This document shows positions 9,138 to 16,904 of a stretch of 64,000 nt of DNA, one piece after another; position 1 is the first letter of the stretch, and every line of letters begins with the position of its first letter. A program made the translations under genes and the position numbers. Origin of the DNA: Bog-950 sp964615305 (GTDB taxonomy: Bacteria > Bacteroidota > Bacteroidia > Chitinophagales > LD1); contig CAZTNA010000013.1 in the NCBI GenBank assembly GCA_964615305.1, positions 1-64,000 of the forward strand, read 5' to 3'. The notes beneath the pieces are model-generated. The model saw nothing but the letters and a program-made list of their open reading frames with translations, was not told where the DNA came from and made no database searches.

Positions 9138-10571
9138 TTAGTGCTGTATCACTAACTTTTTGGTAACAGTATTTACCCCATCGTTTATTCTTAAAAAGTA
9201 AACCCCGGCAGCGTAGTTTGAAGTAGTAAACTTAAACGCAGAGTTGCCTGCGTTAGCCACAAATGATTCTGCGAGAGTAACTTCGCCACCGAGAAGATTT
9301 AACAAAGATATTTTCAGATACCTATCCTCAACGAAACTAAAACTCAGATTGCAGTTGTAAGTTGTTGGATTAGGGGTAACACTGATTTGATTCTCATAAA
9401 CCGCCCTATTAACATCTGAAATTGAGGATGGAATATCCATATCTGTTTTTGCCGAATTAAACACAAAGGGAGAGTCGCATGGAAACTCACCTAACCTTAC
9501 ATTTACAACGCTGCCGTATTTTGCTTTAAATCCCGGTTTTAAAACCACTTTGGCAACTGCTTCAAGAGTGGCGCTACATGATGCAGAAATTGTAAAGCTA
9601 TCCGACTCACCATTAGCGGCTATCAACTCATTTTGTGTGCTGTAATAGTAATTTAACTGCGAAGGGCTTTTGGGTAATGATGCTTTCACCGTGTCGCTCC
9701 ATGGGATTACAACACTGTCTAAAAATGAAGTGGTACGTAATACGCTAAGCATACGTGCACCTTGATCTGCGGTAAATGTATTCATACACGCCTCCAATGT
9801 GTAGCTCATAATATTTCTTGTATCTGGGCTGTAGCCGTTACCACCTACATAATTGCAGTTAGTTGCGTCACCCACCATATCATAAGACAAATTTAAATTG
9901 GGGTCAGCAGGTGTTCCACAAAGCAAATCGCCAGCAGTTAAACAATTTGAATCCGGTCCTGTTCGCGGTATATTTTCTGTGCCATGAGCGCTGGTTTCGT
10001 GGGTATGATACAAACCAAGAACGTGTCCCATCTCGTGAGAAAGTACTCCTGTGTTTAATTGAGGGCGTTGTTCGATTCCTCCTGCGTTTTTTGATACCAT
10101 CACTGTTGGTGGTCTGTTTATACTTAGTAAACCGCCACTAGCAGAGCCACCGCCTGCCCCAACTAATTCTATGAAAAAAACATCTACCGCGTTCGGGACA
10201 TTTCTATGATATCTAAGTGTATCAGCACCAACTCCTAATGTGGACATTGGATAGAAATAAGCATCTGCAATTTCATCTTTAGAAACAACCGTAAAACAAA
10301 TGTTGAAAGGGATAAAGTCCGAAACTAAAACGTTCATCCAGTCATTTATTTCCTGCCAAGTAATACCTCCGGTTGAATCTGCGGCTATAACCCTATGTAA
10401 TGCCAATCGTACGATTGGATTTATGCTATCATAACTTCTGTTGCCATTTGCAGCTATAGTTGCCTCAATAGCTTTAATGTTGGATGTTGTTATCTCGGTA
10501 AAACAAGTTTGACACCTTACATCCAAGATAAACACAACCATGAATGATGCTAAAATGATTTGAAGTTTCAT
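9138..10571 (-). CDS. Secreted M43 (pappalysin-like) zinc metalloprotease with T9SS tail
   Basis: A 477-residue exported protease. The signal peptide is at residues 1-20. HEMGHVLGLYH at 179-189 is the HExxHxxGxxH zinc site of metzincins, and NIMSYT near 253 is the Met-turn that goes with it. The surrounding spacing and Cys pairs match peptidase family M43. The last 80 residues (from TPNPTTYNCNLSF to TVTKKLVIQH) form a type A T9SS sorting domain, so it should be exported across the outer membrane and attached or released. It starts two bases after the upstream lipoprotein gene, within an operon whose first gene has been destroyed by the IS element at 11252. Confidence 0.9.
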   Translation of the reverse strand: MKLQIILASFMVVFILDVRCQTCFTEITTSNIKAIEATIAANGNRSYDSINPIVRLALHRVIAADSTGGITWQEINDWMNVLVSDFIPFNICFTVVSKDEIADAYFYPMSTLGVGADTLRYHRNVPNAVDVFFIELVGAGGGSASGGLLSINRPPTVMVSKNAGGIEQRPQLNTGVLSHEMGHVLGLYHTHETSAHGTENIPRTGPDSNCLTAGDLLCGTPADPNLNLSYDMVGDATNCNYVGGNGYSPDTRNIMSYTLEACMNTFTADQGARMLSVLRTTSFLDSVVIPWSDTVKASLPKSPSQLNYYYSTQNELIAANGESDSFTISASCSATLEAVAKVVLKPGFKAKYGSVVNVRLGEFPCDSPFVFNSAKTDMDIPSSISDVNRAVYENQISVTPNPTTYNCNLSFSFVEDRYLKISLLNLLGGEVTLAESFVANAGNSAFKFTTSNYAAGVYFLRINDGVNTVTKKLVIQH

Positions 10572-10573
10572 GG

Positions 10574-11026
10574 TTAGATTTTTTTAATTACGTACTTAAT
10601 ACTGTAGTTGTTTATGCTTGCTGGTATGTTGTCGTGTGGGGTTAACTTTAAAAGCAAAATTTTATAGATGTCAAATGTGCATTGGGGTGTGTTGACATTT
10701 GTTGAGTCATATTCCCCGCCATTTGTACATCCGGGCATTGACAATCCACAAGTGTCTATACCTCCACTGTTTAATTGTATTGTGGCGTATATGTTTGCGA
10801 TGCCGCCTGTTGTTGTCATACATTCAGCGCCTGTAGAACGATAATCTTGTATCTTCACAAAATTTATTGACAGGGTCTTGTTGCCGTCTATTAAACAAGC
10901 TTCGGTACGATATTTCAACTCAAAAGGTACATCAATAAAAATATTTTGTTGCGGCTGTGAGGTTGTTGGCTTTTTACATCCGTAGTAGAGCATAGTTATT
11001 AGAATAATGGCTGTGGCTTTTCTCAT
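10574..11026 (-). CDS. Lipoprotein of unknown function
   Basis: A 150-residue protein with a short lipoprotein signal (ITMLYYGCKK, Cys at about residue 17). It has six or so further cysteines that could form disulfides (for example AECM, DTCGLSMPGC, PQCTF). I do not recognise the family. The start codon overlaps the stop of the truncated fibre gene as ATGA, and its stop lies two bases before the metalloprotease start. It was therefore translated as the middle gene of a three-gene operon; the inserted IS has probably changed its transcription. Confidence 0.65.
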   Translation of the reverse strand: MRKATAIILITMLYYGCKKPTTSQPQQNIFIDVPFELKYRTEACLIDGNKTLSINFVKIQDYRSTGAECMTTTGGIANIYATIQLNSGGIDTCGLSMPGCTNGGEYDSTNVNTPQCTFDIYKILLLKLTPHDNIPASINNYSIKYVIKKI

Positions 11027-11251
11027 TTCTCTAAACTTTTAATTCTGTCATTCAATTGTATTACATACAAACTAAGCTCCTCTACTTTTCCAAGTAGTTT
11101 TAAATTCATTTCGCCTAAAGAGATAGAACCGCTTTGGGCAAACTCTTTTTCGCTCGGTATGTTGGGCAAATGTTTGTTAGCAGCAACATAGTTACTCAGT
11201 TCATCAATAGTTGGTAAATTGTATTCTTTATCAAATACAAATAGTCGGTAG
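11023..11251 (-). pseudogene. 3' stump of a fibre-type gene: C-terminal intramolecular-chaperone-like domain
   Basis: Translating leftward from the IS boundary gives about 75 codons to the TGA at 11025-11023. It includes KEYNLPTIDELSNYVAANKH, LPNIPS and GEMNLKLLGKVEELSLYVIQ. This is the C-terminal helical domain of Bacteroidota tail-fibre-like surface proteins, related to the endosialidase-type chaperone module. The family's N-terminus (signal peptide, GIGT motif, as in the gene at 1-492) is missing: the coding sequence runs straight into the IS inverted repeat, and no 5' part is found on the other side (12521-12699). The stop overlaps the next ATG, so the remnant once translationally led the lipoprotein and protease genes. 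Confidence 0.8.
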
Positions 11252-11270
11252 TGTTCAATTAAGTGTGTCA
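11252..11270. repeat. Left terminal inverted repeat of the IS
   Basis: TGTTCAATTAAGTGTGTCA; the exact reverse complement is at 12502-12520. The transposase stop codon lies inside this repeat. Confidence 0.9.
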
Positions 11271-12481
11271 GGGTTAAAAAATCGGTTACTAAAATAGTGT
11301 TCTAAGTCTCTTCGGACGGAAGCCCAATTGGCGATGCTTCCGTTCCATTTTGTTTGTGCGTTTAGTGTGGCTAAGTAGATTTGTTTGACGATAGCATCTT
11401 CGCTGCTAAATGCCCCTTTGGTTTTGGTTACTTTGCGCACCTTGCGGTGGTAGCTTTCAATGGGGTTGGTGGTGTAAATGACTCTGCGCAAGGCCGGTGG
11501 ATATTGAAAGAAGTTGGTGAGACGTTCCCAGTTGTGGTGCCAACTACGGAACACTACCTTATATTTTTCTCCCCATATTTTTTCTGCCTCTGCTAAGTAA
11601 TGTTTGGCTTCATCGGCATTGATAGATTGGTAGATTTTCTTCAGGTCTTTCACCATTGGTTTGAGGTCTTTGTCGCTGATGTATTTCATGCTGTTGCGCA
11701 TCTGGTGAACCAAGCAAAGCTGCACATCGGTTTTGGGAAAGAGGTCTTCAATAGCATCGCCAAAACCTTTCAGGTTATCAATGCAGGCCACAAAAATATC
11801 CTGCACCCCGCGCAGTTTGAGTTCATGCAATACTTGTTTCCAAAACGCAGTGGTTTCATGCTCGCCAAAGTAGATGCCTATCACCTCTTTTTCGCCCTCG
11901 CAGGTTACGCCCAATATGCTGTAAATGGCTTTACTTTTTACCACACCGCTGTCGCGCACCTTGAAGTGCATGGCATCTAACCATACCACCGGATAAATGC
12001 TTTCTAATGGGCGATTTTGCCACTCTTTAATGGCGGGTATTATCCGATCGGTAATGGCGCTGATAGTGCCATCTGATACCTCTATGCCATACATCTCTTG
12101 CAGGTGGCTTTGTATATCGCTATAACTCATACCGCGACCATACAGCGACAACATCTGCGCATCTATATCGCTCGTAATTTTGTGTTGCCGCTTTTGAACT
12201 ATCTGCGGCTCAAACGTAGCGTTCCTATCGCGGGGCGAAAAAACTTGGAAGCCCCCCAAGGGGCTGGAAATGTTTTTTCGCTTGTGCCCGTTGCGCCTGT
12301 TTTTTTCGCCTTTCCGCGTGTCTTCTAAATGCGCATCCAACTCGCCCTCCATGCTCGCTTCTATCAGCCGCTTGAGCAGCGGGGTAAATACTCCATCGCG
12401 ACCCACCATCGGCTTGCCGCTCTTTAACGCCTCTGCCGCTTCGCGGCTGAACGTTTCAAAATCAAATTCCTCTCTTTTCAT
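11255..12481 (-). CDS. IS256-family (mutator type) transposase
   Basis: A 408-residue, apparently complete DDE transposase. The acidic triad can be placed at Asp169 (WLDAMHFKVRDSG), Asp235 (ACIDNLKGF) and Glu342 (YTTNPIESYHRKVRK). The CLVHQMRNSMKYI motif and the NPIE context are typical of the IS256/mutator group. No frameshift or stop is seen, so the element may still be active. The ATG at 12481 is close to the right inverted repeat, as expected. The gene fills nearly the whole element. Confidence 0.93.
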   Translation of the reverse strand: MKREEFDFETFSREAAEALKSGKPMVGRDGVFTPLLKRLIEASMEGELDAHLEDTRKGEKNRRNGHKRKNISSPLGGFQVFSPRDRNATFEPQIVQKRQHKITSDIDAQMLSLYGRGMSYSDIQSHLQEMYGIEVSDGTISAITDRIIPAIKEWQNRPLESIYPVVWLDAMHFKVRDSGVVKSKAIYSILGVTCEGEKEVIGIYFGEHETTAFWKQVLHELKLRGVQDIFVACIDNLKGFGDAIEDLFPKTDVQLCLVHQMRNSMKYISDKDLKPMVKDLKKIYQSINADEAKHYLAEAEKIWGEKYKVVFRSWHHNWERLTNFFQYPPALRRVIYTTNPIESYHRKVRKVTKTKGAFSSEDAIVKQIYLATLNAQTKWNGSIANWASVRRDLEHYFSNRFFNPDTLN

Positions 12482-12501
12482 ACAGTGTCAAATTTAAGGT
12501 T

Positions 12502-12520
12502 TGACACACTTAATTGAACA
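12502..12520. repeat. Right terminal inverted repeat of the IS
   Basis: TGACACACTTAATTGAACA, the reverse complement of 11252-11270 without mismatch. It lies upstream of the transposase start, so the IS promoter should be at this end. Confidence 0.9.
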
Positions 12521-12699
12521 TACTCGAATAAACCAAAAACGGAAATTTATTTTTTGGCTGTTTGGCAATTAAGGAATTGGCTATCACGTAACCGCTTAGC
12601 CCAACCACAAACGAAAGACGACAAACGACTAAACGTATTCCCTTCGTTAGTCCTCGTTCGCTATTCTCATTTCCCAATAAGCCAATAATTGCTTACCTC
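12521..12699. other. Non-coding gap between IS and histidine kinase
   Basis: About 180 bases with no open frame I can assign on either strand. It does not encode the missing front part of the fibre gene, nor a response regulator. It contains short purine-rich near-repeats (CGAAAGACGACAAACGAC). Probably decayed or rearranged sequence next to the IS. Confidence 0.5.
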
Positions 12700-13752
12700 T
12701 TACCCCCTCTCCTTACTCTTCTTCAATGTAAACGCAAACGTAGTTCCTACGCCTACGGTGCTGCGCACGTTTATGGTTTGGTTGTGCGCTTCCAGAATGT
12801 GTTTTACAATAGCCAGTCCCAGGCCGGTACCGCCTTGCTCACGGCTGCGGTGTTTATCTATACGGTAAAAGCGCTCAAACAAACGCGGAAGATATTCTTC
12901 GGCAATGCCTATTCCATTATCTGTTATCTCAATGAGTATGTTTTCGTCCATGTCATAAAAGCCGGCAAGGGTTTCGCCATTTTGATTTCCGTATTTAATG
13001 CTATTTACTATAAGGTTGGTAAACACCTGCCTTATTTTTTCCTTATCGGCAAAAACAAAAAAAGGTTTATCGGAAATTTTCTTCACTTTCAGCAAAATGC
13101 TTTTTTGTCGCGCTTTCAGTTCTAAACTTTCAAATACGTCTTTCACTAAGAGGTGTACATCAAAAGTTTCTTCAACAATAGACTCTTCGCCTCTTTCTAA
13201 CCGCGAAATTTCATCTAAGTCATCTACTAAGTTGCTGAGGCGATCTATACTTTTTGAAGTGCGCTCTAAAAATGTGGTAGCTACCTTGGGGTCGTCTTTT
13301 GCGCCTTCGAGCAGTGTATGTACATAGCCCTGAATGTTAAAGAGAGGAGTTTTTAACTCGTGTGAAAGGTTTCCGAGAAACTCTTTGCGAAATTGTTCGA
13401 GTTTGCGCAGGTCTTCCAGTTCCTTCGTGTTGTTTAAAATGTAGTCCTCCACCTGTGTTTCCATTTCCGATAAGGGATCATCGCCCAATGTATTGCCAAT
13501 ACTTTCTTTTAAACTTTTACTGAGTTTAAACTGGTGAATTACTTTGTAAACAAGTTTTATACGGTTGCGCAAATACACATTAACTACATAGTAAATAAGC
13601 GAGGTGGAAACAACAAAAACTATCAACGCAGTTACGAGTGCGTGCAAAACATTTCTATCAAAGTAGTAAAGTGAAAGGGAACTAATACCGGTTATGGCGA
13701 GTGATACTAAGATAGTAAGTGTGCCGGTTGATAGTTTATTCACGAGGTGCAA
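12700..13752 (-). CDS. Membrane sensor histidine kinase (PhoR-like)
   Basis: A 350-residue two-component sensor. Two membrane segments (about residues 10-30 and 36-58) flank almost no periplasmic loop. A coiled linker follows, then a dimerisation/phosphoacceptor helix with NLSHELKTPLFNIQGY (His131), and an ATPase domain with NSIKYGNQNG (N box), DNGIGI (G1), RFYRIDKHRSREQGGTGLGL (F and G2 boxes). All catalytic boxes are intact. The very small sensory loop suggests it senses the membrane or a partner protein. No response regulator is adjacent: upstream at 12 bases is the MFS gene, downstream the IS scar. It is therefore either an orphan kinase or has lost its partner. Confidence 0.9.
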   Translation of the reverse strand: MHLVNKLSTGTLTILVSLAITGISSLSLYYFDRNVLHALVTALIVFVVSTSLIYYVVNVYLRNRIKLVYKVIHQFKLSKSLKESIGNTLGDDPLSEMETQVEDYILNNTKELEDLRKLEQFRKEFLGNLSHELKTPLFNIQGYVHTLLEGAKDDPKVATTFLERTSKSIDRLSNLVDDLDEISRLERGEESIVEETFDVHLLVKDVFESLELKARQKSILLKVKKISDKPFFVFADKEKIRQVFTNLIVNSIKYGNQNGETLAGFYDMDENILIEITDNGIGIAEEYLPRLFERFYRIDKHRSREQGGTGLGLAIVKHILEAHNQTINVRSTVGVGTTFAFTLKKSKERG

Positions 13753-13764
13753 AAGTACGTATTT

Positions 13765-15021
13765 CTATTCCACTACTACACGCGTAGCCTCAGTTTCTGA
13801 CTGACGAAAGCCGAAATAAAACACACACCAGGCTAACAAAGTCATACAAGCAGATGCCACCATTGGTAATCTGAAATCGAAGGTTACAATAACACCTGCA
13901 ATGAGTGGTGGTATGGTAAATGCCAGTGAAGCTATAGATTGCTGAATTCCTAAAATTTCGCCCTGTGTTTCTTTGCTGGCCAATGCTGAAACTATGCTGG
14001 TTTGATTAGGTTGAGTAAGCCCCTGAAAAATGGCAATAAATGGATTTATGAGCAGCAACATCCACCAGTTATCAGGTACTAGTATAGCAAGTATGGTAAT
14101 GCCCAAACCAATAAGTGACAGACGCAAAATTTGTGGTGGTGAAAACACGGTAGATACTCTTCGTACAATTACCCCTTGTGTAAAGGCAATCCAAAGCCCG
14201 ATATAACCAAAGAACAGGCCTATACTTTTTTCATCAAAGTGAAATTTTTTGATGAGGTACACCTGATTAAATTGCATAAAGAAACTGAAACCAAATGCTT
14301 GTAAAAATACACATAGCAATATCACTCGCATGTTTACTAAACTAAAAGCTCTGCGTATGTTGTTGATGCCGGTAAACAGGGAAACCTTGCCTTTTGAGTT
14401 AGGCTTGAAAGTTTCAGGAAACTGTTTGCGCACGTAGTAAATATTAACCAGCGTAAGTGCTGCAGTAAACCAAAGAGGGGTGGAGTAATCGAAGAATGGC
14501 AACACTTCATTACTGCTCAGTATGCCGCCCAGAAAAGGTCCTAAAATAAATCCTAAGCCGAACGCCATGCCAATTAAACCGAAGTTTTTTGCTTTTTCTT
14601 CAGGTTTCGATATGTCGGCCAATGCTGCTGTTACAATAGATATGTTTCCGCCCATAAAACCCGGCAATGCACGGGCAATAAACAGTAACCACAAAATGTG
14701 AAAGTGGATAGATAGTGCAAAAAGCACATAGCCTATAAATGTACCAACAAGCGAAAACTGTAAGACTTTTTTTCTGCCGTACTTGTCAGCCAATGTGCCT
14801 AGAATTGGTGCCCCGAAAAACTGAAAGAATGGAAACGTAGCAGTCAAAATTCCATAAAGCATGTTACGCGTAGCTTCACTCATTTCCAGTGGCAGCATGC
14901 CATGTTTATTCTCTATAATGAGCGGTGCAAAAACAGGAATCATGATACCTATTCCAAGTAAATCAATAAACACAGTAATAAATACTGCCACCAACGGATG
15001 TAAGGTTTTTTTAGCTTGCAT
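13765..15021 (-). CDS. MFS transporter, drug:H+ antiporter (TetA-like)
   Basis: A 418-residue protein with about twelve membrane segments. LGTLADKYGRKKVLQFSLVG after the second helix is MFS motif A, and GMAFGLGFILGPFLGG in helix 5 is motif C, which marks 12-TM drug/proton antiporters such as TetA. The likely role is efflux of a small hydrophobic compound across the inner membrane; the substrate cannot be told from the sequence. It lies 12 bases upstream of the histidine kinase in the same direction, and 19 bases downstream of a lipoprotein gene, so the three may be co-transcribed. Confidence 0.88.
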   Translation of the reverse strand: MQAKKTLHPLVAVFITVFIDLLGIGIMIPVFAPLIIENKHGMLPLEMSEATRNMLYGILTATFPFFQFFGAPILGTLADKYGRKKVLQFSLVGTFIGYVLFALSIHFHILWLLFIARALPGFMGGNISIVTAALADISKPEEKAKNFGLIGMAFGLGFILGPFLGGILSSNEVLPFFDYSTPLWFTAALTLVNIYYVRKQFPETFKPNSKGKVSLFTGINNIRRAFSLVNMRVILLCVFLQAFGFSFFMQFNQVYLIKKFHFDEKSIGLFFGYIGLWIAFTQGVIVRRVSTVFSPPQILRLSLIGLGITILAILVPDNWWMLLLINPFIAIFQGLTQPNQTSIVSALASKETQGEILGIQQSIASLAFTIPPLIAGVIVTFDFRLPMVASACMTLLAWCVFYFGFRQSETEATRVVVE

Positions 15022-15040
15022 GAAACGATGAAATTAAACC

Positions 15041-15580
15041 TTATTCGATTCGAAAATCGCCATGGCCTTTGTAATAAAGGGAGTCTTTGGCAGTGTAGAA
15101 CGCATAATACATTCTGTAGTTTGCGTCTTTCTTGAATGAAGAAAGTGAAGTGAAATTGTGGTAAGTTATTATTGGGCCACCTGTGAGTAATTGGTTGGAG
15201 TAGTGCAGTATTTGCATGTCGTTGTTCACAAACACAGCTTTCATTACACATGCTCGTTCTGTATTTACGCCAACAGCTAACGAACCGGCTGATGGGTTAG
15301 GACAGGCAGCACTCACCTGCACATAACCTGCTACAGTATCGGTAGTAGATACAGTTCTTGAAAAGTTCATCAGGTTGGTTTCTTGATTGGTCCAGGTGTT
15401 ATCGAGCGTCCAATCAGAAGTATCAACATTGCTTATATAAATGCACGCTAAATCGGTAACTGTAATTTTAGAGAAATCGAGTTGTACGGAGTTTTCTTTT
15501 TTACAGGCAGATAACAGAAAACATGCTGTTATAATCAAAACTATACAGCAACACAATAAACTTGATTTTGTTGAAGTCAT
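15041..15580 (-). CDS. Lipoprotein of unknown function
   Basis: About 179 residues from the ATG at 15580; start sites 27 and 75 bases further upstream are also open. I chose 15580 because it places a lipoprotein signal (VLIITACFLLSACKKEN) near the N-terminus. The mature part has a few cysteines and a predicted beta-rich character (YYAFYTAKDSLYYKGHGDF at the end). I do not recognise a family. It is 19 bases upstream of the MFS gene and 114 bases after the end of the RHS operon. Confidence 0.6.
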   Translation of the reverse strand: MTSTKSSLLCCCIVLIITACFLLSACKKENSVQLDFSKITVTDLACIYISNVDTSDWTLDNTWTNQETNLMNFSRTVSTTDTVAGYVQVSAACPNPSAGSLAVGVNTERACVMKAVFVNNDMQILHYSNQLLTGGPIITYHNFTSLSSFKKDANYRMYYAFYTAKDSLYYKGHGDFRIE

Positions 15581-15694
15581 TAGGGCTAAAATAAAAGTGT
15601 TGCGCATATTATTGCCTTGTGCTAGTATAGAGGGTGTTTGCCAATAAATGACCAAGTAGACAAGATGTCTTTTTCTTGGATATAACTTTTGTGA

Positions 15695-16453
15695 TTAAAA
15701 AATTATCTGGTAGAAGTCAGAACTTTGAAATTGTAGTATTTCTGATTCTGTTTTCTTTGAATATTGTACGTGAAGTAAAACACCATTGGTGTTATGTTCT
15801 GGATGGCATGTAACAACTAAGTTATCGGCAGAGTTAAAACTGATGGTTTCTTTACCTGTGATTACACCTTGTTGTACGTTAAACAGAATAATGTTTCGTT
15901 CAGACTCTTTACTCACTATAAGCATGTTATTGTTCACCGGACTAGTGCACCATGCATACATTTCAGAAACTATAGGAGAGAGTAATTCATGTAAGATGAA
16001 AGTTTTGTTATTGTCTAGATTATAGCCTATCACCCCACTTTTTTCTCCCCAAAAAATGCTATTAAAGGACTGGAAATGTCCAGTAAATGGGTAAAACCCC
16101 TTCGGAGTTATGGGCTTGTATGAGCTTTTCTTTAAATCTACCAGTATCACCTGCATAGATTCGGAATCTGAGGTGTCATGTACAAGAGGCAGAACCATAG
16201 AGTCATAAGTCTCGCTTATGAAAGGTTGGGCCATAAAGTCGCCATGAAATAGTAGGCTGCCATCATTCCAAACACAGTTTCCGTTTTTGTCCGTTACCTG
16301 TAACTTAAAAAAATCGGGCTGATAAAAGTTGCTGCTGTGATAATGGATGTCTACATCGTATTTTTTACCAACCCAACGGTAGTGCGTATCGTTCTTACTT
16401 ACCTTCAAAAATTTTTGTTCGAGTTTGAAATTGTGTAACTGCTGAATGGTCAT
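15695..16453 (-). CDS. Protein of unknown function, last gene of the RHS operon
   Basis: A 252-residue protein without signal peptide or membrane segment. It is rich in short beta strands, with repeated units such as KLQVTDKNGNCVWNDGSLLF and HELLSPIVSEMYAWCTSP that could be blades of a small propeller-like fold; this is a visual impression only. The start overlaps the stop of the preceding small membrane protein as ATGA, so they are translationally coupled. Being cytoplasmic and at the end of an operon with a giant RHS protein, it could be an immunity or chaperone protein, but nothing in the sequence proves it. Confidence 0.6.
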   Translation of the reverse strand: MTIQQLHNFKLEQKFLKVSKNDTHYRWVGKKYDVDIHYHSSNFYQPDFFKLQVTDKNGNCVWNDGSLLFHGDFMAQPFISETYDSMVLPLVHDTSDSESMQVILVDLKKSSYKPITPKGFYPFTGHFQSFNSIFWGEKSGVIGYNLDNNKTFILHELLSPIVSEMYAWCTSPVNNNMLIVSKESERNIILFNVQQGVITGKETISFNSADNLVVTCHPEHNTNGVLLHVQYSKKTESEILQFQSSDFYQIIF

Positions 16454-16893
16454 GGCATGGTTGTATTAGATTGCCACAAATTGATGAGCTGTTTTGGAAA
16501 CTCTGTGTAATTCACATTCATATATAACAGATTAAATTCTTCAATGTAACCGTCAAAAGTTTCTATACAAAGAAAAACATCCGTATTAGCTATACTGGTG
16601 CTTAAAGGATTTAACTTTCTATTTTCTGTTCTGATGTCGCGGATTTGCCTCCACGGAACAAGCCTTTTGTCCTTAATACAGATTCCAGAATTGTCGGCAG
16701 TAATAACAGGGTTGCTGAACACGTATTTAGGCAGCAGGGTTCCGGCCAACACAGCCAATAAACCTATTGCTATCCATAAATAATATGGTGGTATTTTCAG
16801 TAGTGTACCAATGGGTGCACAAATACAAAATACTCCAATGTAAATAAACATTACCGCTCTTCCACCGCGGTATGCTGTAATAGGTTGTTGCAT
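16450..16893 (-). CDS. Small membrane protein with PH-like domain (STM3941-like)
   Basis: About 147 residues from the ATG at 16893. A GTG at 16911 would overlap the upstream stop and add six residues; I prefer the ATG because it leaves an 11-base gap and begins QPITAYRGGRA. Two adjacent membrane segments (roughly residues 12-30 and 36-55) precede a domain containing ICIKDKRLVPWRQIRDIRTE, reminiscent of bacterial PH-like or STM3941-type proteins. It is translationally coupled to the next gene and sits within the RHS operon. The role is unknown; an immunity protein against a membrane-acting toxin would look like this, but so would many other things. Confidence 0.6.
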   Translation of the reverse strand: MQQPITAYRGGRAVMFIYIGVFCICAPIGTLLKIPPYYLWIAIGLLAVLAGTLLPKYVFSNPVITADNSGICIKDKRLVPWRQIRDIRTENRKLNPLSTSIANTDVFLCIETFDGYIEEFNLLYMNVNYTEFPKQLINLWQSNTTMP

Positions 16894-16904
16894 AGATGTT
16901 TTTT

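Larger units (their letters stand above)
11252..12520 (-). mobile_element. Intact IS256-family insertion sequence
   Basis: A 1269-base element with perfect 19-base terminal inverted repeats and one full-length mutator-type transposase on the minus strand. The 8 bases outside each end (left GTCGGTAG, right TACTCGAA) do not match, whereas IS256-family insertions normally leave 8-9 base direct repeats. That points to a deletion or recombination beside the element after it inserted. Confidence 0.88.

Noticed and set aside
11241..12530. Target-site duplication of the IS
   Set aside because: I compared 8-10 bases outside both inverted repeats; no match.
12598..12660. CRISPR-like or tandem repeats in the gap next to the IS
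   Set aside because: Short purine-rich near-repeats only, without constant repeat length or spacers.
14949..15251. Minus-strand frame of about 100 codons across the MFS start and lipoprotein end
   Set aside because: Overlaps two better genes in other frames; composition is not protein-like.
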